Assembly: GCF_025725665.1 (NCBI RefSeq)
Contig: NZ_CP107009.1
Span: 1,798,001 to 1,862,000 of the forward strand
Length of the DNA stretch: 64,000 bases
DNA from: Halomonas sp. LR3S48
GTDB taxonomy: Bacteria; Pseudomonadota; Gammaproteobacteria; Pseudomonadales; Halomonadaceae
Direction of reading: 5' to 3'
Below the pieces are notes generated by a model that was not told the DNA's origin, made no database searches, and was given only the letters and a program-made list of their open reading frames with translations. The first letter of the stretch is position 1. Every line of letters starts with the position of its first letter. This document shows, in pieces, positions 1-9,941 of this stretch. Both the position numbers and the translations under genes were made by a program.

Positions 1-1
1 G

Positions 2-781
<780 letters not shown>

Positions 782-835
782 GCGAAGGGCAGCGGGTCAG
801 TTCTCCCGCAAAGTCCTGTGTCTCTCCTGCTGAAT

Positions 836-868
836 GACGAAGGGCGTGCCAATGGCACGCCCTTCGTC
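836..868. terminator. Strong hairpin between convergent genes
   Basis: A 15-bp perfect stem (GACGAAGGGCGTGCC and its complement) closes on a 3-base loop between the oxidoreductase stop and the convergent ETF-QO stop. The T-tract is poor on both strands, so it may act as a bidirectional, partly factor-dependent terminator. Confidence 0.65.
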
Positions 869-880
869 TGTTTGGCATCG

Positions 881-2551
881 TTACATGTTCGGGTAGTTGG
901 GACCGCCGCCTCCCTCAGGAGCTACCCACCTGATGTTCTGCGCTGGATCCTTGATGTCGCAGGTCTTGCAGTGCACGCAGTTCTGGAAGTTGACCTGGAA
1001 GCGCGGCTTGCCGTCGTCGTCCTCGACCACCTCGTAGACCCCGGCCGGGCAGTAGCGCTGTGCCGGCTCGGCGTACTTCGGCAGGTTCTCGCGGATGGGA
1101 ATGTCCGGATCCAGCAGTTTCAGATGGCTCGGCTGATCCTCCTCGTGGTTGGTGTTCGACAGGAACACCGAGGAGAGCTTGTCGAAGGAGAGCTTGCCGT
1201 CGGGCTTGGGGTAGTCGATCTTCTCGAACTTGTCGGCCGGCTCGAGAGCGGCGTGGTCCGGCGTGGTGTCGTGCAGGTTGGGCAGCTTGCCACCGAGCAA
1301 CTGGTTGACGAAGTTGTAGGCGCCGCCGCCCACGGTGCCGTACTTGTGCAACGCCGGGCCGAAGCTGGCGGTCTCCTTGAGTTCGGCGTAGGCCCAGCTC
1401 GATTCCCACTTCGCGCTGAAGGCGGTCAGCTCCTGGCCGCCTTCGTCACCGCCGGCAAGTGCCTCGAATACCGCTTCGGCGGCTACCAGGCCCGACTTCA
1501 TGGCGGTGTGCAGGCCCTTGATCTTGGCGAAGTTGAGCGTGCCGGCATCGCAGCCGATCAACAGCCCGCCAGGGAAGGTCATCTTCGGCAGGCAGTTGAG
1601 GCCGCCCTTGGTGATGGCGCGTGCCCCGTAGGCCACGCGCTTACCGCCCTCGAGGTGCTTGGCCAGTACCGGGTGATGCTTCATGCGCTGGAACTCGTCG
1701 AAGGGCGAGAGCCAGGGGTTCTTGTAGGAGAGGTCCATGATCAGGCCGACCACCACCTGATGGTTCTCGGCGTGGTAGAGGAACCAGCCGCCATGGGTGT
1801 CCTTGGCCAGCGGCCAGCCCGAACCATGCAGTACCAGCCCCGGCTCGTGCTTCTCGGCGGGAATGTCCCACAGCTCCTTGAGGCCGATGCCGTAGTGCTG
1901 GGGATCCTTGCCCTCGTCGAGCTTGAAGCGCGAGATCAGCCCCTTGCCCAAGTGACCGCGGGCGCCCTCGGCGAACAGCGTGTACTTGGCGCGCAGCTCC
2001 ATGCCTGGCATGTAGCCGTCCTTCGGCGTGCCGTCGGCAGCCACGCCCATGTCGCCGATGAGGATGCCGCGCACGGTGCCGTCCTCGTCGTGAATCACGT
2101 CCTGGGCGGCGAAGCCGGGGAACACCTCGACGCCGAGCCCTTCGGCCTGTTCGGCCAGCCAGCGGCACAGGTTGCCGGCGCTGATCACGTAGCGGGTGAG
2201 GTCGCCGCCGGTATTGTGCATGCTCTTCGGCACCAGGGCGTTGGGCAGCTTCTGGGCTTTCTGGGCATCCTTGAGCAGGTAGACTTCGTCGCGGGTCGCG
2301 GGGGTGGTCAGCGGGGCGCCACGCTCTTCCCAATCGGGGAACAACTCGGCCAGTGCGCGGGGCTCGAAAACGGCCCCCGAGAGGATGTGGGCGCCCACCT
2401 CGGAGCCTTTCTCCACCACGCACACCGCCAGCTCCTGGCCCGCCTCGTTGGCCTGCTGCATCAGGCGGCAGGCTGCCGATAGCCCCGAGGGGCCGGCGCC
2501 GACGATCACCACGTCGAAGTCCATCGAATCGCGCTCTACTTGCTCAGACAT
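881..2551 (-). CDS. Electron transfer flavoprotein-ubiquinone oxidoreductase (ETF-QO)
   Basis: The 556-aa product is the usual length for the bacterial and mitochondrial ETF-QO family. It passes electrons from reduced ETF to ubiquinone at the inner membrane, linking acyl-CoA and other flavoprotein dehydrogenases to respiration. Near the N-terminus VVIVGAGPSGLSAA is the FAD-binding GxGxxG motif. The C-terminus has CPAGVYE and then CVHCKTCDIKDP, which supply the cysteines for the [4Fe-4S] cluster. A GGAGG sequence lies about 10 nt before the ATG. The gene is divergent from etfB-etfA across a 348-bp control region, which fits a shared function. Confidence 0.95.
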   Translation of the reverse strand: MSEQVERDSMDFDVVIVGAGPSGLSAACRLMQQANEAGQELAVCVVEKGSEVGAHILSGAVFEPRALAELFPDWEERGAPLTTPATRDEVYLLKDAQKAQKLPNALVPKSMHNTGGDLTRYVISAGNLCRWLAEQAEGLGVEVFPGFAAQDVIHDEDGTVRGILIGDMGVAADGTPKDGYMPGMELRAKYTLFAEGARGHLGKGLISRFKLDEGKDPQHYGIGLKELWDIPAEKHEPGLVLHGSGWPLAKDTHGGWFLYHAENHQVVVGLIMDLSYKNPWLSPFDEFQRMKHHPVLAKHLEGGKRVAYGARAITKGGLNCLPKMTFPGGLLIGCDAGTLNFAKIKGLHTAMKSGLVAAEAVFEALAGGDEGGQELTAFSAKWESSWAYAELKETASFGPALHKYGTVGGGAYNFVNQLLGGKLPNLHDTTPDHAALEPADKFEKIDYPKPDGKLSFDKLSSVFLSNTNHEEDQPSHLKLLDPDIPIRENLPKYAEPAQRYCPAGVYEVVEDDDGKPRFQVNFQNCVHCKTCDIKDPAQNIRWVAPEGGGGPNYPNM

Positions 2552-2611
2552 GCCAGTCGCTCCTCCCTCGGCTTCGGCGTCGGAGCCGTGGCACCAACGT
2601 CGAAGAAAAAT

Positions 2612-2625
2612 AAAACGGTCGTTTG
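2612..2625. promoter_or_regulatory. PsrA-like operator upstream of ETF-QO
   Basis: AAAAC-GGTC-GTTTG resembles the PsrA motif reported in Pseudomonas, (G/C)AAAC(N2-4)GTTT(G/C), with one mismatch at the first base. PsrA is a TetR-type, fatty-acid-responsive regulator of beta-oxidation genes. The site lies about 60 bp upstream of the ETF-QO start codon. Regulator identity is inferred from the motif alone. Confidence 0.35.
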
Positions 2626-2757
2626 CTTCTCGATATTCTACATGATAGGCATAATAAACGACTCAGGACACCCCTACGATGGCAATGTAGGATGACACCG
2701 CACTGCCGGGGGATTGTTGCCACCAGTCGGCCTGTGGCACATTGGCAAGGTTTTTTG

Positions 2758-2775
2758 GTTTGATGCCTATCAAAC
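2758..2775. promoter_or_regulatory. 18-bp dyad upstream of etfBA
   Basis: GTTTGAT-GCCT-ATCAAAC is a perfect inverted repeat with 7-bp arms about 125 bp before etfB. It follows a run of T residues. It could be an operator for a dimeric regulator; the factor is unknown. Confidence 0.35.
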
Positions 2776-2899
2776 GCTTGCATGAAACGCATAAAGGAAT
2801 ACCAATCGGTTCTAAGGGATCGTTGACCTTCCTTGAAGGTGCCGGGCGTCAGCGAGTCCAAAACCAGACGGTTCACCCATCGAACCAAGCGAGGACACC

Positions 2900-3649
2900 A
2901 TGAAAGTACTCGTCGCGGTCAAACGCGTCATCGACTACAACGTCAAGATCCGCGTCAAGGCGGATCACTCCGACGTCGACCTCACCAACGTCAAGATGGC
3001 CATGAACCCCTTCTGCGAGATCGCCGTGGAAGAGGCGGTGCGGCTGAAGGAGCGCGGCGTGGCCACCGAGGTCGTCGCCGTGACCGTCGGCCCCAAGGCC
3101 GCCCAGGAGCAGCTGCGCACCGCGCTGGCGCTGGGCGCCGACCGGGCGATTCATGTCGAGACCGAGGAGCGCGTCGAGTCGCTGGCCGCGGCCAAGCTGC
3201 TGGCCAAGGTGGTGGAAGAGGAGCAGCCCGGGCTGGTGATCCTCGGCAAGCAGGCCATCGACACCGACAACAACCAGACCGGCCAGATGCTGGCGGCCCT
3301 CGCCGGCCTGCCCCAGGGCACCTTCGCCTCCGAGGTCGTGGTCGACGGAGACAAGGTCCAGGTCACCCGCGAGATCGACGGCGGCCTGCAGACCGTCGAA
3401 CTGACCCTGCCGGCCATCGTCACCACCGACCTGCGCTTGAACGAGCCGCGCTACGCCAAGCTGCCCGACATCATGAAGGCCAAGAAGAAGCCGCTCGACG
3501 TCAAGTCGCCAGCCGACCTCGGCGTCGACGTCGCCAGCAAGCTCACGCTGCTCAAGGTCGAATCGCCGGCCGAGCGCAAGGGCGGCATCAAGGTGGGCTC
3601 CGTCGACGAGCTCGTGGACAAACTCAAGAACGAAGCCAAAGTGCTTTGA
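2900..3649 (+). CDS. etfB: Electron transfer flavoprotein beta subunit
   Basis: The product has 249 residues, the usual length. It begins [20 protein letters not shown] and contains the ETF-beta signature region around [10 protein letters not shown] and [15 protein letters not shown], which contributes AMP binding. Together with EtfA it forms the soluble heterodimer that carries electrons from dehydrogenases to ETF-QO. A GAGGA ribosome site sits 5 nt before the ATG. It is followed 14 nt later by etfA in an obvious two-gene operon. Confidence 0.96.
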   Translation: MKVLVAVKRVIDYNVKIRVKADHSDVDLTNVKMAMNPFCEIAVEEAVRLKERGVATEVVAVTVGPKAAQEQLRTALALGADRAIHVETEERVESLAAAKLLAKVVEEEQPGLVILGKQAIDTDNNQTGQMLAALAGLPQGTFASEVVVDGDKVQVTREIDGGLQTVELTLPAIVTTDLRLNEPRYAKLPDIMKAKKKPLDVKSPADLGVDVASKLTLLKVESPAERKGGIKVGSVDELVDKLKNEAKVL

Positions 3650-3663
3650 AGGGAGCCGATTTC

Positions 3664-4602
3664 ATGAGCATCCTGGTTTTAGCCGAACATCATGATGGCC
3701 AGCTCGCCGGCGCCACCGCCCACGTGGTCGCCGCGGCCCAGAAAGTGAAAGAGGCCATCGGCGGCGATATCGACATCCTGGTGGCAGGGGAGAACGTCGG
3801 CGCCGTGGCCGACGCCGCCGCCAAGCTCGACGGCGTGAGCAAGGTCCGCGTGGCCGACCATGCCGTCTACGCCCACCAACTGGCCGAGCCCCTGGGCGCG
3901 CTGCTGGTCGAGCTCGCCGGCGACTACAGCCACATCCTCGCCGCCGCCTCTACCACCGGCAAGAACGTGCTGCCGCGCGTCGCCGCGCTGAAGGACGTCA
4001 GCCAGATCTCCGAGATCGTCGAAGTGGTCGACGCCGACACCTTCAAGCGCCCGATCTACGCCGGCAACGCCATCGCCACGGTCAAGAGCGCCGACAGCCT
4101 CAAGGTGATCACCGTGCGCAGCACCGGCTTCGATGCGGTGGGCGAAGGAAACAGCGCCGCCATCGAGAGCGTCGATACGGTCGTCGAGAACAGCCAGTCG
4201 ACCTTCATCAAGCAGGAGCTGGCCCAGAGCGACCGCCCCGAGCTGGCCGCCGCCAAGGTGGTGATCTCCGGCGGCCGCGGCATGGGCAGCGGCGAGAACT
4301 TCAAGCTGCTCGACGGCATCGCCGACAAGCTGGGTGCCGCCATCGGCGCCTCGCGTGCCGCGGTGGACGCCGGCTTCGTGCCCAACGACATGCAGGTGGG
4401 GCAGACCGGCAAGATCGTCGCCCCCGTGCTCTACATCGCCGTGGGCATCAGCGGAGCGATTCAGCACCTGGCCGGCATGAAGGACTCCAAGGTGATCGTG
4501 GCGATCAACAAGGACGAGGAGGCGCCGATCTTCCAGGTCGCCGACTATGGTCTCGTCGGCGACCTGTTCGAGATCCTGCCGGAGCTCGAGAGCAAGCTCT
4601 GA
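3664..4602 (+). CDS. etfA: Electron transfer flavoprotein alpha subunit
   Basis: The 312-aa product starts [13 protein letters not shown] at an ATG preceded by GGGAG at good spacing. The C-terminal FAD domain is clear: [15 protein letters not shown], then [21 protein letters not shown] and [16 protein letters not shown], with [22 protein letters not shown] at the end. It binds FAD and partners EtfB, whose gene is immediately upstream. A hairpin terminator follows. Confidence 0.96.
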   Translation: MSILVLAEHHDGQLAGATAHVVAAAQKVKEAIGGDIDILVAGENVGAVADAAAKLDGVSKVRVADHAVYAHQLAEPLGALLVELAGDYSHILAAASTTGKNVLPRVAALKDVSQISEIVEVVDADTFKRPIYAGNAIATVKSADSLKVITVRSTGFDAVGEGNSAAIESVDTVVENSQSTFIKQELAQSDRPELAAAKVVISGGRGMGSGENFKLLDGIADKLGAAIGASRAAVDAGFVPNDMQVGQTGKIVAPVLYIAVGISGAIQHLAGMKDSKVIVAINKDEEAPIFQVADYGLVGDLFEILPELESKL

Positions 4603-4624
4603 CCTCGATCTCGTGACGCTCAAC

Positions 4625-4656
4625 GAAGCCGGCTCCGCCAGGGGCCGGCTTCTTGT
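4625..4656 (+). terminator. Rho-independent terminator of etfBA
   Basis: The stem GAAGCCGGC/GCCGGCTTC is followed by TTGTT, 22 nt after the etfA stop. Confidence 0.8.
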
Positions 4657-4811
4657 TGAGTGGCTGCTCCGTTCTGGGCGGAGGCCTACTGTGTGGTGTA
4701 GTGTGTCCATGCCTTGAGAAAAAGGAGTCTCGGGACGGTTGAAATTGCCGGTCGTCGACCGCACCTCATTGGATTGCAGCACAACCAAAGCCACCAAAGG
4801 AGATGATCAAC

Positions 4812-5423
4812 ATGGCACATACCCTCCCTGACCTGCCGTACGCCTACGATGCGCTCGAGCCGCACATCGATGCCATGACCATGGAGATCCACCACTCGCG
4901 TCACCACCAGACCTACGTCAACAACCTGAATGCCGCCCTGGAGGGAACGGGTCTGGAAGACATGCCGGTCGACGAGCTGCTCGCCAACCTCGACCGCGTG
5001 CCGGCGGACAAGCGTCAGGCAGTGATCAACAACGGCGGTGGCCACTCCAACCACACCATGTTCTGGCAGATGATGTCGCCCAACGGCGGTGGCCAGCCCA
5101 AGGGCAAGGTGGCCGAGGCCATTGACAGCGAGCTGGACGGCTTCGATGCCTTCAAGGATGCCTTCACCAAGGCGGCTCTGGGGCGCTTCGGCAGCGGCTG
5201 GGCCTGGCTCAGCGTCACCCCGGAGAAGAAGCTGGTGGTGGAGAACAGCCTCAACCAGGACAGCCCCATCTCCAACGGCAACACCCCGGTGCTGGGTCTG
5301 GACGTGTGGGAGCACGCCTACTACCTGAAGTTCCAGAACAAGCGTCCTGACTACATCGCTGAATTCTTCAACGTGATCGACTGGGACGAAGTGGAGCGCC
5401 GCTATCAGCAGGCGACTGCCTGA
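4812..5423 (+). CDS. sodA: Superoxide dismutase, Mn type
   Basis: The 203-aa protein starts [19 protein letters not shown]. The ATG at 4812 is preferred over the in-frame ATG at 4803 because AAGGAG at 4797-4802 gives 9-nt spacing only to the later one. Metal ligands are seen in [19 protein letters not shown] and LDVWEHAYY. The NGGGHSNH segment and NQDSP favour Mn over Fe specificity. The enzyme dismutates superoxide in the cytoplasm. Its position next to the iron island suits an iron-sparing Mn enzyme, but no Fur box was seen in front of it. Confidence 0.93.
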   Translation: MAHTLPDLPYAYDALEPHIDAMTMEIHHSRHHQTYVNNLNAALEGTGLEDMPVDELLANLDRVPADKRQAVINNGGGHSNHTMFWQMMSPNGGGQPKGKVAEAIDSELDGFDAFKDAFTKAALGRFGSGWAWLSVTPEKKLVVENSLNQDSPISNGNTPVLGLDVWEHAYYLKFQNKRPDYIAEFFNVIDWDEVERRYQQATA

Positions 5424-5446
5424 TTCCAGCGTCACCACGCTTCAGC

Positions 5447-5480
5447 AATCGCCGCGGCCCTCGGGCTGCGGCGATTTCGT
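5447..5480 (+). terminator. Rho-independent terminator of sodA
   Basis: AATCGCCGCGGCCC pairs with GGCTGCGGCGATT across a 3-base loop and runs into TTCGTTT, 24 nt after the sodA stop. Confidence 0.75.
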
Positions 5481-5546
5481 TTGGCCCATGCGATCCTCGG
5501 CCACATGGCTCGCCCGTGAGGCGGGTGGTCAGAGGTTGAGCTTGAC

Positions 5547-6314
5547 TCAATGGGCGACGGCGATACGGTGCTGGCCGCTGGGGTGTGTCATGACCTGCAT
5601 GGGCAGGCCGTAGATAGCCTCCAGGGTGGCATCGGTCATCATCTCCTCAGGGGAGCCGTGGGTCAGCACCCGGCCGCTGTGGAGCGCGAGCAGCTCATCG
5701 CAGTAGCGTGACGCCATGTTGATATCGTGAAGCACGATGATCACGCACAGCTTGAGCTCGTTGCACAGCTTGCGGATCAGCGCCAGCACTTCCATCTGAT
5801 GAGCGATGTCGAGTGCCGCCAACGGTTCGTCGAGCAGCAGGAAGCGGCTCTCCTGGGCCAGCAACATGGCGAGCCAGACGCGTTGACGCTCACCACCGGA
5901 GAGAGTATCCACCAAGCGGTCGGCGAAGGCCTCGGTATGACTGAGTTCGATGGCACGCTCGATCGCTGCCTTGTCTTCGGCTGTTTGCCGACCCAGCAGG
6001 CCGTGCCAGGGGTAGCGGCCGAAGCCGATCAGCTCGCGCCCGGTCAGATTCTCGGCACTGGGGAGGTGCTGAGGCAGATAGGCGACGCGACGGGCGAACT
6101 CGCGCTGCCCCCAGTCGCTCAGGGGGCGGCCGTCGAGCAGAATTTTGCCTTGGCTCACCGACTGCTGCTGAGCGAGCAGCTTGATCAGTGTCGATTTGCC
6201 AGAGCCGTTATGTCCGATCAAACCGTAGACCTTGCCCTCCACGAAGCGGTGTTCGACGGGCTTCAGCAGCTGTCTGCCATCGACTTCGAAGGTGGCGCCC
6301 TTGACCTCGAACAT
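5547..6314 (-). CDS. fhuC: Ferric-hydroxamate ABC transporter ATP-binding protein FhuC
   Basis: The 255-aa ATPase has Walker A GHNGSGKST at residues 34-42, the signature LSGGERQR, Walker B LLLDEPLAALD and the H-loop VLHDINMASRYCDELL. This is the FecE/FhuC class of iron-siderophore importers. Similarity to FhuC and the nearby fhuB make it the energiser of the FhuB permease. It lies downstream of an unknown 134-aa gene on the same strand, 84 nt away, and the two probably share the Fur-box promoter at 6825-6909. fhuB itself is divergent, an unusual split of fhuCDB. Confidence 0.87.
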   Translation of the reverse strand: MFEVKGATFEVDGRQLLKPVEHRFVEGKVYGLIGHNGSGKSTLIKLLAQQQSVSQGKILLDGRPLSDWGQREFARRVAYLPQHLPSAENLTGRELIGFGRYPWHGLLGRQTAEDKAAIERAIELSHTEAFADRLVDTLSGGERQRVWLAMLLAQESRFLLLDEPLAALDIAHQMEVLALIRKLCNELKLCVIIVLHDINMASRYCDELLALHSGRVLTHGSPEEMMTDATLEAIYGLPMQVMTHPSGQHRIAVAH

Positions 6315-6398
6315 ATGGGATTCCTTGCAGGATATCGATTTCCACAGGTTAAACGAGAATCGTTGCTCTTTTCTACCGATCAGGTCGCCCGGCTGCGA

Positions 6399-6803
6399 TT
6401 ACCACCCTAGCCAGTTGCGCAGCCGCTGGGTGGGTGATGCTTCACGGTTGGCAGAGGCGCGACTGGCACTACCCGAGAGTTGTAGCGTGGCCTCCCTGAG
6501 CGGTGCGGTGATGGCTTCGAGATGGTGCTGGCAGAGCTGGCGGTCCAGGGCGGCGGGACATTGTGCCATCAGCAGGCCGCAGTGGTAGATCGCGGTGTCA
6601 AGCGGCTGGTAGACCTCCTTGAACGGAGCGGCTTCCCATCGGCAACGCTGCAGTTCGTTGAGAAGCATGCGCAGCATTTGTGCATCCAGCCAGCAGGGCG
6701 TGTCGTCTCGCTTGGGCGAGGTCGCTACCGAGTTCTGGATGGCTTGGAAGGAGACGTGCAGGAAAATGCAGGTGTAATACAGCTGGGAGCGTTCTGCGTT
6801 CAT
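6399..6803 (-). CDS. Uncharacterised 134-aa protein upstream of fhuC
   Basis: No family was recognised. The start is placed at ATG 6803 (MNAERSQLYYTCIFL); an upstream TTG would add seven residues and lies inside a Fur-box-like palindrome. The protein looks soluble and mainly helical, with several cysteines and a basic, serine-rich tail ending RLRNWLGW. No signal peptide is evident. It is the first gene after the Fur-box region and precedes fhuC, so it is probably iron-regulated. A role linked to siderophore iron handling is inferred from context only. Confidence 0.6.
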   Translation of the reverse strand: MNAERSQLYYTCIFLHVSFQAIQNSVATSPKRDDTPCWLDAQMLRMLLNELQRCRWEAAPFKEVYQPLDTAIYHCGLLMAQCPAALDRQLCQHHLEAITAPLREATLQLSGSASRASANREASPTQRLRNWLGW

Positions 6804-6824
6804 GGGGCACCAAAAAAATCTCAA

Positions 6825-6839
6825 TGAGATTGATTTGCA
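6825..6839. promoter_or_regulatory. Fur-box-like palindrome
   Basis: TGAGATT-G-ATTTGCA matches the 7-1-7 Fur consensus TGATAAT-N-ATTATCA at 10 of 14 positions. It lies directly in front of the 134-aa gene and fhuC on the minus strand. Confidence 0.45.
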
Positions 6840-6894
6840 TTTTGTTTGGTGGATGTGGTTCTGTCAATGAAGAATCGAGGATTGGCAATTTTAT

Positions 6895-6909
6895 TGATAA
6901 TCGTTTTCA
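6895..6909. promoter_or_regulatory. Fur box between fhuC unit and fhuB
   Basis: TGATAAT-C-GTTTTCA matches the Fur consensus at 12 of 14 positions. It sits in the divergent promoter region and could repress both fhuB and the fhuC unit under iron-replete conditions. Confidence 0.65.
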
Positions 6910-7026
6910 GATAAGATCGCGTCCAACGACACCTCTTCAAGAGTAAAGAGCCGAAAGCATGAGGGACGAATGCGTGCCGCAGAGGGTGCGGCCGAAGCCG
7001 GGTGCCGATCGACCGGAGGCTGTGGC

Positions 7027-9024
7027 ATGACAGGTAACACGATGCGTGCAATGTCGCCGGCGCGTGCCTGTCTGCTGCTGAGCTTGCCCCTGCTGGCGCT
7101 GTTCTGGCTAGGGCTGCAGGGGCAAGGGGGGATTGAACTAGGAGTCAAGTCGCTAGCGGTGCCATCGTCACAGGATGTCAGTGTGCTGCTGCTTCATTAC
7201 GCCTGGTGGCCGCGGCTCGTGGTTGCACTGTTGGCCGGTGCTGGCCTGGCGCTGGCCGGGGTGCTGATGCAGCAAGTGCTGCGTAATCCGCTGGCTTCAC
7301 CCACGACGCTGGGAGTGGCATCGGGTGCCAACTTGGCGCTGATGGCAGCGACTCTGCTGGCCCCGGGTCTATTGGTCGTCGGGCGCGAGTGGGTCGCGCT
7401 GGCCGGTGGCGGGCTGGCGGTTGGGTTGGTGTTCATGCTGGCCTGGCGGCGTGGGCTTGCGCCCATCGTGGTGGTGCTGGCTGGGCTGGTGGTCAACCTT
7501 TACCTAGGGGCATTGACCACGGCCTTGCTGCTGTTCAATCACGAGGCATTGTCGGGCCTGCTGATCTGGGGGGCCGGTTCGCTGGCCCAGAACGGCTGGG
7601 ACGGTGTGGCAACCCTCTGGCCGCGACTAGCCATCGCTGCGGTGGCAGCCTGGATCCTGCTGCGTCCGCTGGCGATACTTGAATTGGACGATGTCAGCGC
7701 CAAGAGCCTGGGCGTATCGCTCAAGTATCTGCGCTTCGCCGGCATGGGCCTGGCGGTCTTCACCACTGCCAGTATCGTCAGCGTAGTGGGAATCATCGGC
7801 TTCATCGGCCTGGCGGCGCCCAATATCGTGCGCCTGGCCGGGGCGCGGCGACTCGGCCAGCGCCTACTGTGGGGTACGCTGCTGGGTGCGGTGCTGCTGG
7901 CCACCACCGACCTGTTACTGCAGAACTTCTCGGGCGTGCTGCCGACACTGATTCCCACCGGTGCGGTGACCGGTGCCTTGGGCGCGCCGCTGCTGATGTG
8001 GCTGATACCCCGCCTGAAGCTGCAAGGCAACCGAGCTCCCCAGGCGGCTATCGTGCTGGTCAGCCGTCATCCCGCACCGGCTCGCCTGGCCTTTCGCCTG
8101 GCCTTTCGCCTGGCCATCGGACTGCTGCTGGCACTGGGACTCGGCCTGCTGCTGGGGCAAGGGGCGCATGGCTGGTACTGGCTGTCACCGGACAACTGGA
8201 GTGTCATGCAGTGGCGGATACCCCGGGTGATGGCGGCAGCGGCCAGCGGCTTGATGCTGGCGGTGGCCGGCACGCTGCTGCAGCGCCTCTCCGCCAACCC
8301 CATGGCCAGCCCGGAGGTATTGGGGATCAGCGGTGGCTGTGCCATCGCCTTGATCGTGGGGATCTTCCTGCTGCCGGCGCCGACAAGTGGGATGCTGGTC
8401 GGAATCGGTACACTGGGAGCCTTTGCCACCTTGCTGGTTCTGGTGGCGCTCAATCGGCGCAGCGGCTTCGTGCCCGAGCGTTTGCTGCTTACCGGGGTGG
8501 CGGTCAGCGCGCTGTTCGACGCCGTGCGCAGCGTGATGCTGGCCGGGGGCGACCCACGTGGGCAACAGGTGATCGCCTGGCTGGCGGGCTCGACCTATTA
8601 CGTCGATCTCACCAGTGCATTGATCGTGGGAACGTTGGCGGCTCTGCTGGCGCTGTGTACGCTGCCCCTCACCCGCTGGCTCGACATCCTGCCGCTGGGA
8701 GCTGCTACTACCCGAGCCCTGGGCGTGGGACTCAACCGGGCTCGTCTGGTGATCCTGTTACTGGTAGCCCTGCTGACGGCCTGCGCCACCCTGGTGGTAG
8801 GGCCGCTCTCCTTCGTCGGGTTGCTTGCGCCACACATGGCCAGGCTGTTGGGCCTGTCGCGGGCGCATCATCACCTCATGGGAGCGGCACTGGTCGGCAT
8901 GCTGCTGATGGTGCTGGCCGATTGGGTGGGGCGTCAGATTATTTTTCCCTATGAGATACCGGCGGGACTGGTTGCCTCGCTGATCGGCGGTGCCTATTTC
9001 ATGTGGGGGCTGAGGCGATTGTGA
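7027..9024 (+). CDS. fhuB: Ferric-hydroxamate permease FhuB (two fused FecCD domains)
   Basis: The 665-aa protein is a head-to-tail fusion of two FecCD-type permeases, as in FhuB. The first half has [24 protein letters not shown] and [15 protein letters not shown]; the second has [23 protein letters not shown] and [15 protein letters not shown]. About twenty membrane helices are expected. The start at 7027 ([13 protein letters not shown]) is chosen because GGAGG precedes it by 7 nt. The gene is monocistronic, with a Fur box upstream, and converges on the fhuD-like gene. The linker between the halves contains a short 12-bp tandem repeat. Confidence 0.93.
   Translation: MTGNTMRAMSPARACLLLSLPLLALFWLGLQGQGGIELGVKSLAVPSSQDVSVLLLHYAWWPRLVVALLAGAGLALAGVLMQQVLRNPLASPTTLGVASGANLALMAATLLAPGLLVVGREWVALAGGGLAVGLVFMLAWRRGLAPIVVVLAGLVVNLYLGALTTALLLFNHEALSGLLIWGAGSLAQNGWDGVATLWPRLAIAAVAAWILLRPLAILELDDVSAKSLGVSLKYLRFAGMGLAVFTTASIVSVVGIIGFIGLAAPNIVRLAGARRLGQRLLWGTLLGAVLLATTDLLLQNFSGVLPTLIPTGAVTGALGAPLLMWLIPRLKLQGNRAPQAAIVLVSRHPAPARLAFRLAFRLAIGLLLALGLGLLLGQGAHGWYWLSPDNWSVMQWRIPRVMAAAASGLMLAVAGTLLQRLSANPMASPEVLGISGGCAIALIVGIFLLPAPTSGMLVGIGTLGAFATLLVLVALNRRSGFVPERLLLTGVAVSALFDAVRSVMLAGGDPRGQQVIAWLAGSTYYVDLTSALIVGTLAALLALCTLPLTRWLDILPLGAATTRALGVGLNRARLVILLLVALLTACATLVVGPLSFVGLLAPHMARLLGLSRAHHHLMGAALVGMLLMVLADWVGRQIIFPYEIPAGLVASLIGGAYFMWGLRRL
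8083..8115 (+). repeat. 12-bp in-frame tandem repeat in fhuB
   Basis: The unit CGCCTGGCCTTT occurs twice in tandem, followed by a partial third copy. It encodes repeated Arg-Leu-Ala-Phe at the start of the second permease half. Confidence 0.8.
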
Positions 9025-9052
9025 AAAGAGAGTTGCGACAAGAATGTCAGCC

Positions 9053-9919
9053 CTAAGGCTGCACCAGTGCGGCCACCAGAAGCTCGGCGAAGCGCTGTGC
9101 CGAAGGCAGGGCGCCGAAGCTCCAAACCGGTGGCAGGGTGATCAAGCTGCCATCGCGCACGCTGGGGTGGTGCTGCCAGAGTGCGCTGTCGGCGAGTTTC
9201 TCCTCGGCGCCGACGGGGTAGGGTTCCACCACCACCAAGCGTGCCTCCAGTTCGAGCAGTTCTTCCAGACCGACCAACGAGAATCCCCAATAGTTGGTCT
9301 CTCCCTGCCAGGCGTTCTCCAGGCCCAGGCGATCCATGACGGCCTGGAACAGGCCATTTTCGCCGAAGACCCTTACATGCCGCTCGTCCATGAACTGCAC
9401 GACCAGCAAGGGAAGTGCTTCCTTCGGCAGCGCTTGGTGCAGTGATTCGAAGCGCGCCTCGGTAGCCATGATTAGCGCCTCGGCTTCGCTCTGGCGATCG
9501 GTCGCCAGGCCAAGCTCCCGAGTCAGGATAAGGATCTGGCTCCAGGTATCTCCCTGCGGTGTATAGATCTCCCGGGTATCGACAGCTCCAATACGCTCAA
9601 GACGAGGTGCCAGATGCCCGAACATGGGGGAAATTAAGATGCTCTCCGGATCGAGGTGAGCGAGCAGCTCGACATTGGGCTGTGAGCGAAGCCCGATATC
9701 CGCGACGTTTGCAGGTAGGCGGGGTTCGCCGACCCAGCTGTGATAATCCTCTACCTGTGCGACGGCATCGGGGGGGGCGCCCAGGGCCACAAGCGTTTCG
9801 GCAAGAGTCCAGTCGAGCGTGGCCAGACCGTTACTGGTGGCCATGGATGGCGTGGCTGTCAGACATAACCAGCCGAGTATCCCGGCCAGCCGGCGCAATA
9901 GACAGAACGATTCGTACAT
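9053..9919 (-). CDS. fhuD: Iron-siderophore ABC transporter substrate-binding protein, FhuD-like
   Basis: The 288-aa protein has a short signal-like N-terminus ending near TPSMATS and the two-lobe periplasmic fold typical of the FhuD/TroA class. WTLAETLVALGAPPDAVAQ and GLRSQPNVELLAHLDPESILISP are FhuD hallmarks, with WSFGALPSAQRFAELL at the C-terminus. It would hand ferric hydroxamates to FhuB. It is the last gene of a minus-strand operon after an ATPase gene and an iron-sulfur protein gene, 22 nt from the latter. No clear ribosome site precedes the ATG, so coupling to the upstream gene is likely. Confidence 0.85.
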   Translation of the reverse strand: MYESFCLLRRLAGILGWLCLTATPSMATSNGLATLDWTLAETLVALGAPPDAVAQVEDYHSWVGEPRLPANVADIGLRSQPNVELLAHLDPESILISPMFGHLAPRLERIGAVDTREIYTPQGDTWSQILILTRELGLATDRQSEAEALIMATEARFESLHQALPKEALPLLVVQFMDERHVRVFGENGLFQAVMDRLGLENAWQGETNYWGFSLVGLEELLELEARLVVVEPYPVGAEEKLADSALWQHHPSVRDGSLITLPPVWSFGALPSAQRFAELLVAALVQP

Positions 9920-9941
9920 GGTGAGACTCGAGAAATGGAGT

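Larger units (their letters stand above)
2552..2899. promoter_or_regulatory. Divergent control region between ETF-QO and etfBA
   Basis: This 348-bp region has no convincing gene. It is locally AT-rich compared with its surroundings. It contains two palindromes, listed separately at 2612-2625 and 2758-2775. Clear sigma-70 hexamers could not be assigned with confidence on either strand. Confidence 0.5.

Noticed and set aside
818-2482. Long open frame antisense to the ETF-QO gene
   Set aside because: It mirrors the codon-position GC bias of the real gene; its translation is low-complexity Val/Gly/Leu-rich with no recognisable family and it lies wholly over a certain gene.
2833-4602. Reading of etfA as a much longer protein starting before etfB
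   Set aside because: The upstream extension is an out-of-frame translation of etfB, rich in Arg and Gly. The ATG at 3664 has a good ribosome site and the family N-terminus.
6345-6375. Possible Fur box just upstream of fhuC
   Set aside because: The AACGAGAATCGTT palindrome matches the consensus poorly (about 7 of 14).
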